Shown here one piece after another: positions 42,202 to 53,210 of a stretch of DNA of 64,000 nucleotides. The notes under the pieces are model-generated. The model worked only from the letters and a program-made list of their open reading frames with translations, was not told where the DNA came from and did not search any database. Position 1 is the stretch's first letter, and each line of letters starts with the position of its first letter. The stretch covers positions 1,171,274 to 1,235,273 of the forward strand of contig NW_008246070.1 in the NCBI RefSeq assembly GCF_000281045.1, given 5' to 3'. The DNA is from Saprolegnia diclina VS20 (taxonomy: Eukaryota; Oomycota; Saprolegniomycetes; Saprolegniales; Saprolegniaceae). Both the position numbers and the translations under genes were made by a program.

Positions 42202-42932
42202 CTACTTGTATGCGAGTTCGGCAATCGACGAGCTCCAGTCCGGTGCGTTCTCAAAGCCGTTGCGGCCAAAGTTGTAGTCTTGGATCGTTGCTTGGAGCTC
42301 GGCGCGCGTCGTCATGACAAATGGACCGTACTGCTCGATGGGCTCGTTGATGGGCTTGCCGCTGAGCACGACGCACTGCATGTCGCCCGTGGTCTCGAGC
42401 GTGACGCCGTCTTCGTTGCCGTCCGCCGAGAGCAAAACCACCGAGTGCGGCTCGACGCGCGTGCCACCGATGGAGCCTTCGCCCGAGATGATATACACGA
42501 ACGCATTGTGGTCCTTCGGCAGCGCATGCGAGTGCGACGCTGCGCCGGAAAAGATAAAGTGGACGTACGTGATCGGGACGTTGGTAAAGACGTTGGCGGT
42601 CGCGCCCATGGCTTGGCCCGCAATCACGATCGCCTCGACGTTACCTTCCTTGACGCGCGGGAGACCCTTGGCCGGAATCTCCTGGTATTTCGGCTCGGTC
42701 ATCTTGAGCGACTTGGGCAAATTGAGCCAGAGCTGGAGGCCAATCGCGGGCTTGTTGCGGCTCGCAGGCATCTCCGAGTGGACAATACCGCGGCCAGGGC
42801 ACATCCACTGGAGGTCGCCGGGCGCGAGCTCGCCGCGGTGGCCGCAAAAGTCTTCGTGGAGCATCATGCCGGGCGAGTGCGGCAAGAGGTACGTGATGGT
42901 CTCAAAGCCGCGGTGCGGGTGGTCGGGAAACC
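42202..42932 (-). CDS. Pirin, 5' end lost in assembly gap
   Basis: This is the C-terminal 240 or so residues of a pirin, a cupin-fold iron protein (nuclear cofactor or quercetinase-like in other organisms). The conserved FPDHPHRGFETITYLL carries two of the metal-binding histidines, and GRGIVHSEMPAS supplies the third His and the Glu. LAPGDLQWMCPGRG, LQLWLNLPKSLKMTEP and the C-terminal cupin (HNAFVYIISGEGSIGG) are typical. The stop is 42202-42204. About 50-60 N-terminal residues would fit in the 259-base gap. The bases after the gap (43192 onward) do not show an obvious pirin start, so the 5' exon must lie in the gap. Metal site residues are intact in what remains. Confidence 0.9.
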
Positions 42933-43191
42933 NNNNNNNNNNNNNNNNNNNNNNNNNNNNNNNNNNNNNNNNNNNNNNNNNNNNNNNNNNNNNNNNNNNN
43001 NNNNNNNNNNNNNNNNNNNNNNNNNNNNNNNNNNNNNNNNNNNNNNNNNNNNNNNNNNNNNNNNNNNNNNNNNNNNNNNNNNNNNNNNNNNNNNNNNNNN
43101 NNNNNNNNNNNNNNNNNNNNNNNNNNNNNNNNNNNNNNNNNNNNNNNNNNNNNNNNNNNNNNNNNNNNNNNNNNNNNNNNNNNNNNNNNNN
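42933..43191. other. Assembly gap (259 N)
   Basis: Unknown sequence; it hides the N-terminal part and start of the pirin gene. Confidence 0.99.
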
Positions 43192-43370
43192 TGATTGGTC
43201 TATTTCGATGACACTGACCAAGGAAGTATTTTCCAGCGTCCCAGGCAGCTCCTTCCACCTCCGACGCGCGAGGTAAGCGACGTAGCCGTCCGGACGGCGC
43301 TTCCAGAAAGGGTGAGAAGACAGAGATCGCGTTTGTTGTGAAACAACTCTAAGAGCGCCAAACGAATCCT

Positions 43371-43982
43371 CTAGAGCTTGGACGCGTAGTACGCATGCAG
43401 CTTGTCGCTCTTGCGAAGCGCTGTGACGAGTGCCTCCAGCTTCGGGTAGGCTTGGGTCGGCACGGTGATTTGGCCTGGGAAGCCGGCAACGACGTTGTCA
43501 AAGAGGTCGAGAAGGTAAATGTCGGCAAACGAGAGCGACTCGCCGGCAAAGTAGTCGCCAGCAAGCCGCCGCTCGAGCGCCGCCAGTGCATTTGGCAGCA
43601 CGTTCGTGTTCAAGTGCGCAAGCTTTGTCGCTCGCGTCTCCGCGTCCATCTTGGCGTATACGACGGGGCAGACTTCCGAGTAGACGTCGCTAATGGCGTC
43701 GACGACGCTGTCGGCCGCGAGCGCGAGGAGCGCGTTGGACGGGTACAAACCGACGCGCTTGGCCACGTAGCGCGCGATCGCAATACTCTGCGCAAACACC
43801 TTGCCGTCCACGTGGAGCGTTGGCACTTGGTTGAACGGAAGGTCCAGCTCGGCTTTCGCCGCAAAGTACTCGCGGAACGAGTAGCGGGTCTCGCTGAGCG
43901 GCAGGTCGCCGTACGCGCAGAGCAGCCGCGTGAGCTCGCCCCGCGCCGGGATGTTCAAGTAGTTGAGGTGGAGCTCCGCCAT
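43371..43982 (-). CDS. Glutathione S-transferase, sigma-like
   Basis: A single exon gives 203 residues. The thioredoxin-fold N-terminal half starts ELHLNYLNIPARGELTRLLC, with Tyr8 in the position of the sigma-class catalytic tyrosine that activates glutathione. The glutathione-binding elements NQVPTLHVDG and FAQSIAIARYVAK follow. The all-helical C-terminal half contains YFAGESLSFADIYLLDLF, the family-typical N-capping/hydrophobic staple region. The size matches soluble cytosolic GSTs. The chosen ATG (43980-43982) is right at the domain start; a short upstream extension is open but not conserved. Likely roles are detoxification or isomerase activity; not resolved further. Confidence 0.9.
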   Translation of the reverse strand: MAELHLNYLNIPARGELTRLLCAYGDLPLSETRYSFREYFAAKAELDLPFNQVPTLHVDGKVFAQSIAIARYVAKRVGLYPSNALLALAADSVVDAISDVYSEVCPVVYAKMDAETRATKLAHLNTNVLPNALAALERRLAGDYFAGESLSFADIYLLDLFDNVVAGFPGQITVPTQAYPKLEALVTALRKSDKLHAYYASKL

Positions 43983-44413
43983 TTTGGGATATGGCCAGTC
44001 GATCTTGTACAATTATATGGTGCTGAGTATACCATAGACAACCTGGTACATTTGAAGTAGTGCAAACTCGGTGATGCCATCGCTCAACACAACCTTGGAC
44101 CGAGCGAGTCTCCAGGACGCTGCAGCTACCCAGTGGACGATTAATAATAATAAGCACCCGAGTCTGGGAGGATGTAAAAGCACAGCAGCATTTTGGCTAC
44201 GCTCAATGGCGGACGAGCTACATGCCGACACGTCTGCGCTAGAGCCTCCCACATCTCCACACGAGTGCATTGCCTTCTTAATAGCATCGGTTCGGCAGCA
44301 TGTACTGTACATGTATGCACACCTTGCCCTTGCCTTCACGTGCATACGCATGTATTCAATATCCCATACCACTACGTCGAGAGCTGGATATTGCTAGCGC
44401 CAACAATAAGATC
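43983..44413. other. Intergenic, no gene recognised
   Basis: These are 431 bases between the GST start and the 3' end of the amidase gene, both on the minus strand. Nothing recognisable beyond the presumed GST promoter and amidase 3' UTR. Confidence 0.45.
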
Positions 44414-46297
44414 TTAGTGCTTGGTCGCGTCGTCGAGGATCGAGTAGTAGAACGAGGCGGGCTTGGCCGGCGGCGCGTGCTTTTCGAGCACACGGGCCAA
44501 ATGCAGCAGTTCGTGCTCGTTGTAGTGAAAGGTCTGCAGCAGCATCGAGAGCGGCAGCTTGGCGTCGGCCGAGTACCCGATAGGCACCGTCAACGACGGA
44601 ATGCCGGCAAAGTTGCCGAGGATGATGTAGCGCATGAGCGCAATCGTCAAACTCAAGTCGCTCAGACCCGACGCAAAGACATCGGGCGTCAACGCCGGCG
44701 CCGCGACGCCCGTCGTCGGGGTCAGCAAAACGTCGATCGATTGGAAGAGCTCTTTTGTGACGCGCATCGCGTAGCCTCGGATGCGCTGTGCCGCGACAAA
44801 GTCCATGCTCGTAAACACGCTGCGGCTAAACTGGAGCGTGATCTGGACTTCGGGCGAGAAGGACGCGATCTTGTCGTAGTGCGCATCAGCGTTGAGCGCC
44901 TCTTCGCTCACAATCGTGACCGAGTGGCTAAAGTGAATCGCCTGCAAGTTGGGAATCTTGACGTCGACGAGCGTCGCGCCGAGCGACTCGAGGTGCCGCG
45001 CGGTGGTCCAGAACGCCGCCACAATCTCGGGGTCGGTGCCTTGGAGGTACTCGCGGAAGATGCCGACGCGCACGCCCTGAAGCGATGTCGACTCGAGCGC
45101 AGTCGCGTCAATGTGCACGGGCGGCTGGAGCTGGCTCATCGGCAGCGTCGCGTCGGGGCCCGACATGATGGCGTACGCGAGGGCTGTGTCTTGGACAGAC
45201 CCCGCGATTGGCCCCACATACGCCAAGCTCGGCGACGCAGGAAAGTAACACGGGATGCGCTGGTAGCTCGGCTTCAAGCCCACGACGCCGCAGAGACCGG
45301 CAGGGATGCGGATCGAGCCGCCGCCGTCGACACCGATCGCGAGGGGCACCAAGCCCGCCGCGACGGCTGCGGCCGACCCGCTCGAGGACCCGCCCGTCAT
45401 GTGGTTCTCGTTGTACGGGTTGCGCACGGTGCCGTGCGACGGGTTGATACCGGTCGTGCCGAGGCCACACTCGTGCATGTTGGTCTTGCCGACAAAGAGC
45501 GCGCCGGCCGCCCGGAGACGCGCAATTGGCGGGGCATCCCGCGCTACGGGGCCGTTGAGAGGACCGAGAAAGCCCGTGCCGTACGTCGAGTTGTAGCCCG
45601 CGAGGTCGACCTACGCAGCGAATGATAAGACAAAAGAGTGGCAGTCGCGACCCACCTCGTCTTTGACGGCGACGGGCACACCATCCAGCACGCCCATGGG
45701 TTTGCCTGCAGCGTACCGCGCCAAGGACGCCGCAGCCTCACGCAAAACTTCGTCGGTTTTGACTTCAATGAACGCACGCAGCGGAATCGGCCGGGCATCC
45801 GACTCGGCGATCGCGGCCAAAACGGCTTTCGCCACTTGCAGCGGCGTCACGGCGCCCGACTTGTACTTGTCCGTGTAGTCCTGGATCGTCCAGCGCTGGA
45901 AGGCAAGGTTCTCGCCAATGGGTGCAAACTTGAGATCGTTGATGTCAAACCCGGTGGCCTTGGCGTCGTGGGCCGCACGCTCGTCGGCGCTGAGCACGTG
46001 CACGGGATAGTACATGGGTGAGTCTGTCACGGTCGACGCAAACTCGCGCACGGCAATGACGTCGTTGTCGGCGCGGAGCACCTGGAGCACGAGGCGGCCG
46101 ATCACGGGCACGCGCGTGAGCTGCGCAAACAGGCGGATGCCGACGCCCGACAAGCGCGGGCTCACGATGGCACGGAGATCCATGGTGTCGCCTGGGAACT
46201 TGGCGGCGATGGCATCCGACGAGCCGATGAGCTCATCGCGCGTTGCGAGGACGAGGATGGCGACGACGGCCACGGCGATCGCACTCGACCACTGCAT
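44414..46297 (-). CDS. Amidase-signature hydrolase (FAAH-like), membrane-anchored
   Basis: Two exons (46297-45656, 45610-44414; intron 45 nt) give 612 residues. A hydrophobic N-terminal segment (AIAVAVVAILVLA) suggests a signal anchor. The amidase core shows the Ser-cisSer-Lys triad: Lys212 in GVPVAVKDE, the serines in the TGGSSSGSAAAVAAG segment, and the GGGSIRIPAGLCG continuation. The C-terminus is typical of the fold (FAGIPSLTVPIGYSADAKLP). The length and the N-terminal helix resemble fatty acid amide hydrolases of eukaryotes, which cleave N-acylethanolamines, but specificity is inferred and other amidases of the family remain possible. The stop is at 44414-44416. Minus-strand neighbours on both sides suggest separate promoters. 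Confidence 0.88.
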
Positions 46298-47077
46298 CTT
46301 TCAAAGTGACCGCAGATCGCAACGCGATCCAGGGCGGTTGACACAGGTTTTTTAGACGTTGATGCGCAAGGAGCGTCACCCCGCCGCCGACCAGAGTAGG
46401 TTTTATCCGGACATTGATATCCGGATGCGGTGTCGAAGGGACGGTGTGTCGACTCGACAAGCGTTGCCCTCGACAGCGAATCGGGAAGGACACGACTACA
46501 CTTACCCAATGCTATAGTATACATTCCATTTCGCCTCATCAAGTCGAGGCTTGCGTTCGTCATCGCGATGACAAATCGGTGCGGTTGCGGGGAAAAGCCG
46601 CAGCGATTAGGGTTGCTGCATATCGTTGACGCGATAGTTTTGTCGGGCATGTAGTTTTCTGTGCGCGATCGCAGGGACACACGACCAGATACACCGAGCC
46701 GACCAAGGCCTTTGTGGCACATATTTATCGATCAGCCTTGTTCAACCTTGGCAATTACTGATAACGAGTGCCCCAAACCATTGTTGTGCTTGCAAATGTG
46801 ATGACTTTCCTGTCAGACGACTCCATCTGCCCGACTAGCTTCAACAAGCTCTTGCTACAACCCATTTAATCTGTACAAGGACGCAATCTAGTTCACCCAG
46901 ACTCCCTGAACCAAGCGTTGTGCTCGGCCCCCACCGCTTTCGTCTTGCCTGTGTCCCTTCGAACAGCTCTACGAACTCTAAGAACCGAGTGACGATGCAG
47001 AAGCATGGTATTATTTGGTGTGTACAACGGAATGGTTAGATAACATTTGAAGACATTAGAGTACGCACACCTGTGGC
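46298..47077. other. Intergenic, no gene recognised
   Basis: These are 780 bases between two minus-strand genes. Only short open frames are present and none has a recognisable product. It includes the amidase promoter and the 3' UTR of the GH81 gene. Confidence 0.45.
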
Positions 47078-49327
47078 CTACATGGCGGACGCCAGATACA
47101 AGGCCCACGCACGCGTGAGGCCGTCGTCCATGGGCACCTTCTGGAGCATGTCGAGTGCGACGTCGGGGTTGACACTGGCGTAGTTGAGGTACAAAAGCGA
47201 TGCCCACGCGTTGTCGACTTGCTTCTTGGCAATGAGCGGGAGCGGCGCAAGCACTTCGTCCCATTCTTCCTGGACAAACTTCTTGGTGCGGACGTACTCG
47301 GTCACGGGCGTCGTCGGGATCATTTGGATGCCGTGGATGCAGTACTTTTCCGCGCTGAACCACGTCGCGTAGTCGGCCTTGTTGTCAAAGAAGATGCCGA
47401 GCACCTTGTTGGCGCGCATCTCGATCGGCTGCACAATGTTGCCCGAGTCCATGAGGAAGTACGTCTTGACGACCCGTGCGTTGAGCGTCAACAGCAGCTG
47501 CCCGAGGCGCGCCATGGCGCTGTTCTTCGTCACGCTCCCAAAGAGTGCCATGCCGTAATGGAAGTTGATGTCTTCAGACGAGCTCTCTTGGTCCTTCCCG
47601 TCGGCGAGCGCGGTCACACCGTGCGAGTACGAGTGACCCTTGTACCAATCAAACATGCGGAAGGTCGGGAACGCCTTATCGCAGCTGTCGGCGTTGGCCA
47701 CGTCCCGCACGAGCGTTGCCGCGCGGGCATTGAGGTCGCTGAGGCGCGACCAGCTCGGGTGCACCTTGTTGACAATCGCAGCCGTCGCGATCCAGTAGCC
47801 GTAGTGGTAGTGGTGGTCGTTGTACATGGTGTTGCCAAAGTCCGCGTTGAGGTCCTTCTTGACAAAGCCCTCCGAGCTCACGATGCCCTTGTACACGCTG
47901 TCGTACACGAGCGGGTACGTCCACGTGTTGTCGATGAACGGGGCGAGGACGGTCTCGAGCTTCTTCTGGCAGCTGCGCAAGAGCGCCGTGTCGTCGCCAA
48001 CGACCGCCTTGTCGGACGCAATGAGGCAGAGCGATGCGTACTTTTGGGCGGCCTTGCCGTTAAAGTAGTACGACCCACCGATCGCAAGCGTCCACGGCGA
48101 CTCAACGTCGGCCTGGAGCGCCTTGAGAATGTTGCCCGACGCGACACGCGCCTTGTTCGGCGACTGGCGCGGGAAGAACGAGGCAGGTACGAGGTTCTTC
48201 TCGTCAAAGCGCCAGCTCTCCTTGGTCACGAGCGCAAAGAGCTTGCCGCGGGTCGTCGACTCGAGCGCGAGGCCGGACGCAGTGAGCCGCGTTGCGGACG
48301 ACGGCGAGAGCGTATCAATGTGGTGCTGCAAGCCAAAGTGCAAGAGACCCTTGGCGCACGCGCCTTCGGTCGCCCACTTGAACGTGTAGCTGGTCGTCGA
48401 CGTCGTGACGCTGCCGCCGTGGACGATGCAGTCAGCGTACGCGTCATAGTCACTGCCATCACTGCCTTTCGCAGCCAGCGCGAGACGAACGGTTGTGCCC
48501 GTCGCGGGGGCCGTGGCCGTGAGCTCGGTCGATGACGTGAGCGACCACGAGAGTGGCGACGAGGCGTAGAGTACCCAAACCATGCCGTTGTCCATCGTCA
48601 GCGCGAGCTTCGAGGCGGAGGGGATCGAGGCGCCAGTCGACGCGGCCTGGCCGTTGACGCGCGTGATGCCGTGCGTCGTCGTGATGCGGGGTGTGAGGCC
48701 ATTGTACTTGGCGCTGACGTACGCCATGCCGCTCACGAAGCTCGAGTCGACGCTCTTGCCGCCCGCGGACGCCGTGACGGTCACACCAAGGTCGTCCCAC
48801 TTGCGGATCTGGAACGGCGTTGCGCCCGACGAGTTGAGCTCGGTGGCCGAGACAAAGAGGTCATTGCCGATGCCGTGCAGGTAGTAGCGCGGTGCTTTTC
48901 CGTTGCCCGAGGAGCCGCCAAAGACGCGACTCGACGGCGGGTACGACACGCCGATCGCATCGCGGTGCATGGCGACCGCATACGGGTTGGCCCATGCGCG
49001 CAGCTCGGCGTTGTCCTTTCCGGCGCTAATGAGGTTGCCCCACCAGCGGTTCGTCGGGATCGGGATGTCCTTGATGGATGCGTGGAGGTTGCGCGGCGGT
49101 GCGAGCCACGACTGGTCGGTCGACGTACGGTACATGGACGCAAGCGAGTCGGACCCGTTCGCAGCGACAGGCACGGGGCCCGAGCTCGAGCTCGAGCTCG
49201 AGCTCGAGTTGTCGCCCTTGGGCATGTCAATGCTCACGGGATGGCCGAGGCCGCCGCTGCCATGCGTCGGGTGATGGGCTGCCAAGAGAGGCGCGAGAAG
49301 CGCAGCGAGCGCAACGAAGAAGACCAT
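47078..49327 (-). CDS. Secreted GH81 endo-1,3-beta-glucanase
   Basis: A single exon gives 749 residues from ATG 49327, or 765 if an in-frame ATG at 49375 is used. A signal peptide follows (VFFVALAALLAPLLAA). A Ser-rich linker (about residues 38-50, from a GAGCTC hexanucleotide run at 49185-49208) leads into glycoside hydrolase family 81. N-terminal beta domain: PIPTNRWWGNLI, ARSWANP-like region, PRYYLHGIGN. Catalytic (alpha/alpha)6 part: FGNTMYNDHHYHYGYWIATAAIV, DQESSSEDINFHYGMALFG, in which the Glu of SSSE is the likely catalytic residue. It cleaves beta-1,3-glucan, the main oomycete wall polymer, so wall remodelling is the expected role. The substrate is inferred from family. Confidence 0.93.
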   Translation of the reverse strand: MVFFVALAALLAPLLAAHHPTHGSGGLGHPVSIDMPKGDNSSSSSSSSSGPVPVAANGSDSLASMYRTSTDQSWLAPPRNLHASIKDIPIPTNRWWGNLISAGKDNAELRAWANPYAVAMHRDAIGVSYPPSSRVFGGSSGNGKAPRYYLHGIGNDLFVSATELNSSGATPFQIRKWDDLGVTVTASAGGKSVDSSFVSGMAYVSAKYNGLTPRITTTHGITRVNGQAASTGASIPSASKLALTMDNGMVWVLYASSPLSWSLTSSTELTATAPATGTTVRLALAAKGSDGSDYDAYADCIVHGGSVTTSTTSYTFKWATEGACAKGLLHFGLQHHIDTLSPSSATRLTASGLALESTTRGKLFALVTKESWRFDEKNLVPASFFPRQSPNKARVASGNILKALQADVESPWTLAIGGSYYFNGKAAQKYASLCLIASDKAVVGDDTALLRSCQKKLETVLAPFIDNTWTYPLVYDSVYKGIVSSEGFVKKDLNADFGNTMYNDHHYHYGYWIATAAIVNKVHPSWSRLSDLNARAATLVRDVANADSCDKAFPTFRMFDWYKGHSYSHGVTALADGKDQESSSEDINFHYGMALFGSVTKNSAMARLGQLLLTLNARVVKTYFLMDSGNIVQPIEMRANKVLGIFFDNKADYATWFSAEKYCIHGIQMIPTTPVTEYVRTKKFVQEEWDEVLAPLPLIAKKQVDNAWASLLYLNYASVNPDVALDMLQKVPMDDGLTRAWALYLASAM

Positions 49328-50210
49328 AGCTCGCTTCTGTACAGTCGAGTGGTCGAGGCCAGGCAATTTGAACAATGAGCTTCGGACCCGCTTTTGCAGG
49401 TCGACAAAGGTACAGGCCGCGGCCGATCTATGATCAGGCGCGGGGTCGCTTGCGAGTTGTCATACGAGTGCAGAAGGCGCACATGGTCGTCGTGCGTAAT
49501 GCGGCTAGGCAGCGGCAGATGGCGGCGACGGCCTACCCACCGCCCAGAGCGGCGAGTTCGTCCAACGCAGCATGCAGCTGATGCGAACCCCAAATGGCTT
49601 TTCTGAAGGACCCAAAGATCCAGTGCCAACACCGGATTTCAGGAGTCCCAAAATGCGTTTTCGACCACCCCTTGGAAAAAATAATGGCAATCAAGATGGT
49701 GCCGCGGTGTGCAGCATATATATACGATAGCAGCACTCAGCACGCGAGTCACATGCTCTCTATCTCGGATTCCTTGCTGCGGGGCGATCAACGTGCAGTG
49801 GTTCAGGCCCCAACGCGAGCGCGGGAAAGGCGCTTCAGTGATCGTTCAGATACGATGATGACCAGATAGACAGCACCGACAAGATGAAAGGCGACAGCGT
49901 AATGTGGAAACCTCTGCCGTAGGTAGCTTCGTCAACCAGGGCGGGAGCGACCGTTCACCGCCACATTACCTTCATGGAGCAAAGACAGCCCGTTGCGTTC
50001 GACAACCCAGAAATGACGACCAGCAGCAATAAGCTCATCTTGCATGGAGTATTGTTGAGCGACTGCATTCGACTACGGCAGTGTCTTTGGTTGAGCGCCA
50101 CATCGTAACTGGCTTGCAGTTTCGTGTCGCGGATCGTCAAGTAGGGGGTCCTACTCAAAAATACGTGCGAAATGGCAAAAAACAAGCAGCGATATTCAGA
50201 GGGGAGAACC
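49328..50210. other. Intergenic, no gene recognised
   Basis: These are 883 bases between the divergent GH81 gene (minus) and a plus-strand hypothetical gene. It contains an AT tract (TATATATA near 49720) and a long leftward open frame overlapping the next gene antisense, which I judge a shadow. No domain recognised. Confidence 0.4.
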
Positions 50211-50916
50211 ATGGGCCGGCGCAATCCCCGCTCGCCTCGGACGTCGTCGGTGCCAGTCCTCGCTGCGTGCATGCGGTCGTCGAGGAAGGCGACGCTGCGG
50301 TCACATGCCAAGGCGGCCACCGCCAAGGTCCTCTCGGCCCACGCCCCGAAGCGCGTAGTACGTGGCACGACCCACCCATGGCTTGGCCGAACACGTGTTG
50401 GTGGTACTCTGTAGTCTAGACGAACGGACGCCAGTGCTACGGTTCCCACGACGTTCGCGCCAACGAGCAGTGCAGTCGCCCCGCGCGTTCCGCCGCGTGA
50501 AAAGGCGAAGAGTGGCCAGTCTCGGAACGTTCTCGCGACGCCGCTGCCAAAGGGCGTCCAGTACGTGGATGCCAACTACAGCAGTGGCACGGACATGGAA
50601 GGCGAAGACGACATTGATGAGCGCGTCTTATCCGGCTTTCCACCCGCGCTGCGGACGCTCGAGAAGGACACGGCGCTGCTCAAGAAGCTGTATCCGAGTG
50701 CGAAACCACGACTGCAGCATACGATGTATATGGATGGCGCTGTGTGTAGGTATCGCTACGAGCGTCATCCAGCAGACGCTCATTGACACGATTCCCAAGC
50801 GCGACGACCAGCACTCGTACTTTGCCAGCCTCGTTGACGCCAGCGCGCGCCTCGAAGCGCTGCAGAACGAAGCGCTGCAGTCCCGACGCAGTACCTTGCG
50901 CTCCGTCGACACCTAA
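50211..50916 (+). CDS. Hypothetical basic protein with C-terminal helical region
   Basis: I do not recognise this gene. From ATG 50211 the N-terminus is Arg/Lys/Ser-rich (MGRRNPRSPRTSS). A 60-base intron starting near 50356 joins it in frame to a flexible region (PRVPPREKAKSGQSRNV). A second intron near 50699-50749 joins LRTLEKDTALLKKLYPS to IATSVIQQTLIDTIPKR. The C-terminus is helical and acidic-basic mixed (DDQHSYFASLVDASARLEALQ). The stop is 50914-50916. The overall look is a small nuclear or chromatin-associated protein, but no domain supports that. The introns were inferred only from GT/AG and frame continuity. Confidence 0.55.
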
Positions 50917-51195
50917 TCGAGCGAGCTGGGACGAGTTGGTACCACTTTCATATCAGAGAATGCGTACGTCGCCAAGGAGCCGGCGACACCATCTGTCGTT
51001 CGCGGGTGCAGCCCACTTTGATGCTCGTCTTTGCCTCTTCGTTGACGTCGCATGGGCGCGGTGAAGTGGTCACTTGAGGAGCAGACGGCAGAGCTGAACG
51101 ATATCGGCGACCAGGCGTGGGATCGCAAAGAGACAGACAGACCAACGCTTAGAGGTTGAGTCGATGGGGTGTCGCCACGTTTAGGGGTGGGGGTC

Positions 51196-52767
51196 ATGAC
51201 GAGGTTGACTAATTATAACTCGACCGACGCCATGGACAACGACGGGGCGGCCGACGACGCCGACGTCCCCGCCGTCGACGACTCGGTGCCGATGAACTTT
51301 CTCCTCGGTGATCGCATTCGCTTCTACAGCAATGGGACGGCGCCGATCAAGGTGGTTGCGGTACGTCCCAGCGGATCGCTTGTGAGCGTGCACGAGCTAG
51401 CGTCCTGTAGCAACCTCGCCCGCGCACCCCCACCGACTTTACCGACATGAGCAAGCGCGAGCGCGAAGTCCGAGCCAAAATGGTGCTGGACCCCATCAAC
51501 GTGACGCGCACGTTCTTGACGACCGTCAAGGTGGACGAGGCACCGGCGCCGTCGACGTCACCAGCGGCCTCGCCACAGCCCACGTCCGCCGGTCGCTTGG
51601 CTTGCATTTCGACTTATTGCTGTGTAGTCGCTCGTTCCAGTCCACAGCGGCGCGCAAGCAGCGCGAGAAGCAGCGACTGCAGGACCAGCGACGCCACGCG
51701 TCCATTTCGTGGCGAGGCGGCGATGACGACGCGAATGACGCTGTTCAGGATACGAGCATGGATACGTCCCATGGCTACCTTCGCCCCAAAGTCTTTCTGC
51801 CCGTCGCGATCTCGCGAGCACCGACACTGCAGAGCGCCGACAAGCACACCGGTCGGCTAATGAACTCCAGGCACCGGTCGACATGTCTCTGTAGTCATCA
51901 AATCCGAGGTCGACAAGGCGCGGGCCAAGGTCGACTGGCGCTTGCACCACGCCCAGCGGGTGCTGGAGGTCACAAAAGCCCAGCAAGAATTCGCCCAACA
52001 AGTGCTTTCGCATGGGGCAACGGCCCGCGAGAGCGACAAGAGCCGCAAGTGCGTTCATATCAAATGCTCATCATTGACGTCAACGCGCTCTGTACCGTAG
52101 TCAGCTTATGGAGGCAAAACGCAAGGACATGGAGCGGCGAAAGCACGAACAAGAGCTCGACCTGGCCGCCGCCAAGCTCGAGAAGGAGCAGTCACGCTTG
52201 GACCTCCATCGCGACGTGGACGAGCGCAACCGCGCGGCCAAGATGCGCAAGGTACGTCCAAGACGTCAGTGATACAAATCTCCATCAAACACGGACCTGT
52301 AGGGCAACATGGTGAGCAAACTCAAGGACCGAGTCGAATACTTCCAGCGAAAAGGACTGAATGGCCGCGTCTCGAATCAGTACAAGCTGCAAGACGACGT
52401 GCTTGACGCGGGCGATGATGTACCGCTGCCGCGCGCAGATGCACCTACGTTGCGCTCGTTCAAGCCCAGTCGCCGGCGGCCCCGGGACAAGTACACGATC
52501 GACGCGACGGCCCGACCCAAGCCCGTGTTTGGCGGCGGGTTCCACATCGAGCCGGCCAAGTGCCACGACACCGACGACGAGAACGAGAACGAGAGCGACT
52601 GGGAGGTGTCGAAAGCCGGCGATATACAGCATACAGGTCTATTTCTGCTCGAGAAGCTGCAAGCATTGCGAACCAATAGCAAAGGCCACATGGGCATCTA
52701 CTCGTCGTCGTCGTTGTGCTCCTTCTGCGTCGACTTTTTCGGGCGGCAGATGACGGCCGTGCCGTAG
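51196..52767 (+). CDS. Hypothetical coiled-coil protein
   Basis: Multi-exon gene beginning at ATG 51196 (or ATG 51232). It starts with an acidic stretch (DNDGAADDADVPAVDDSVPM), then RIRFYSNGTAPIKVVA; introns follow near 51361 and 51600. The middle is highly charged with coiled-coil character (TARKQREKQRLQDQRRH, then KRKDMERRKHEQELDLAAAK), and the C-terminal exon contains VEYFQRKGLNGRVSN and an acidic region (DTDDENENESDWE). No known domain. The 3' end is ambiguous: reading on stops at 52767, and alternative splicing near 52605 stops at 52753; both overlap the tail of the convergent YbjQ gene. Function unknown. Confidence 0.55.
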
Positions 52768-53210
52768 CACACGCTGCTGCAGTGCAAGCCAAAGACAAAC
52801 CGATTCATGGCGAGGTTGGTCTCAAACTTGGTGCGCACAACAGCCGTGGCGCCTTGGGCCTATATTAGACGCATGAGGAGGCTATCGCAACAGACAACGA
52901 TGGGGTGTACGAGCGCAGCTGCCTTCATACGGTGCACCGCTTCGTTGTTCGTCTCATTCATGAGCGACGAGTACGAACGCGTCTCGCCGCCGAGGACGCC
53001 GCCAAACGCAGCGAGGATGTCTTCGAGGATGTTCTTGGTGCGGACGACGTTGCCGCAGACCATGCCGAGCTCCTGGATGACCTCGCGGCCTTCGATTTGA
53101 TCGCGGGTCGAGAGAAGCAGCGGCGTCTCCTTGATGTAGTCGGGGCTCATGATCGTTACTCGTGGCGTCGCCGTCGTCGAGAAGCGCGCCGCTCGCCGTA
53201 CGAGCATCAT
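52698..53210 (-). CDS. YbjQ/UPF0145-family protein with mitochondrial-type presequence
   Basis: Two exons (53210-52911, 52859-52698; intron 51 nt) give 153 residues. The N-terminal 20 residues (MMLVRRAARFSTTATPRVT) are Arg-rich, lack acidic residues and look like a mitochondrial targeting peptide. The mature part follows the bacterial YbjQ (heavy-metal-binding, UPF0145) pattern: IEGREVIQELGMVCGNVV, FGGVLGGETRSYSSLMNETN, ALAQGATAVVRTKFETN, FVFGLHCSSVCYGTAV. The family forms small ring-like pentamers in bacteria; its function is not established. The hydrophilic tail KKSTQKEHNDDDE is extra. It converges with the coiled-coil gene, sharing about 55-70 bases of 3' end. Transfer from a bacterium or organelle ancestry is possible but not shown. 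Confidence 0.83.

Noticed and set aside
49955-50575. Minus-strand open frame of 206 codons
   Set aside because: Overlaps the plus-strand hypothetical gene, whose spliced product has a better helical C-terminus and codon use; no domain on the minus strand.
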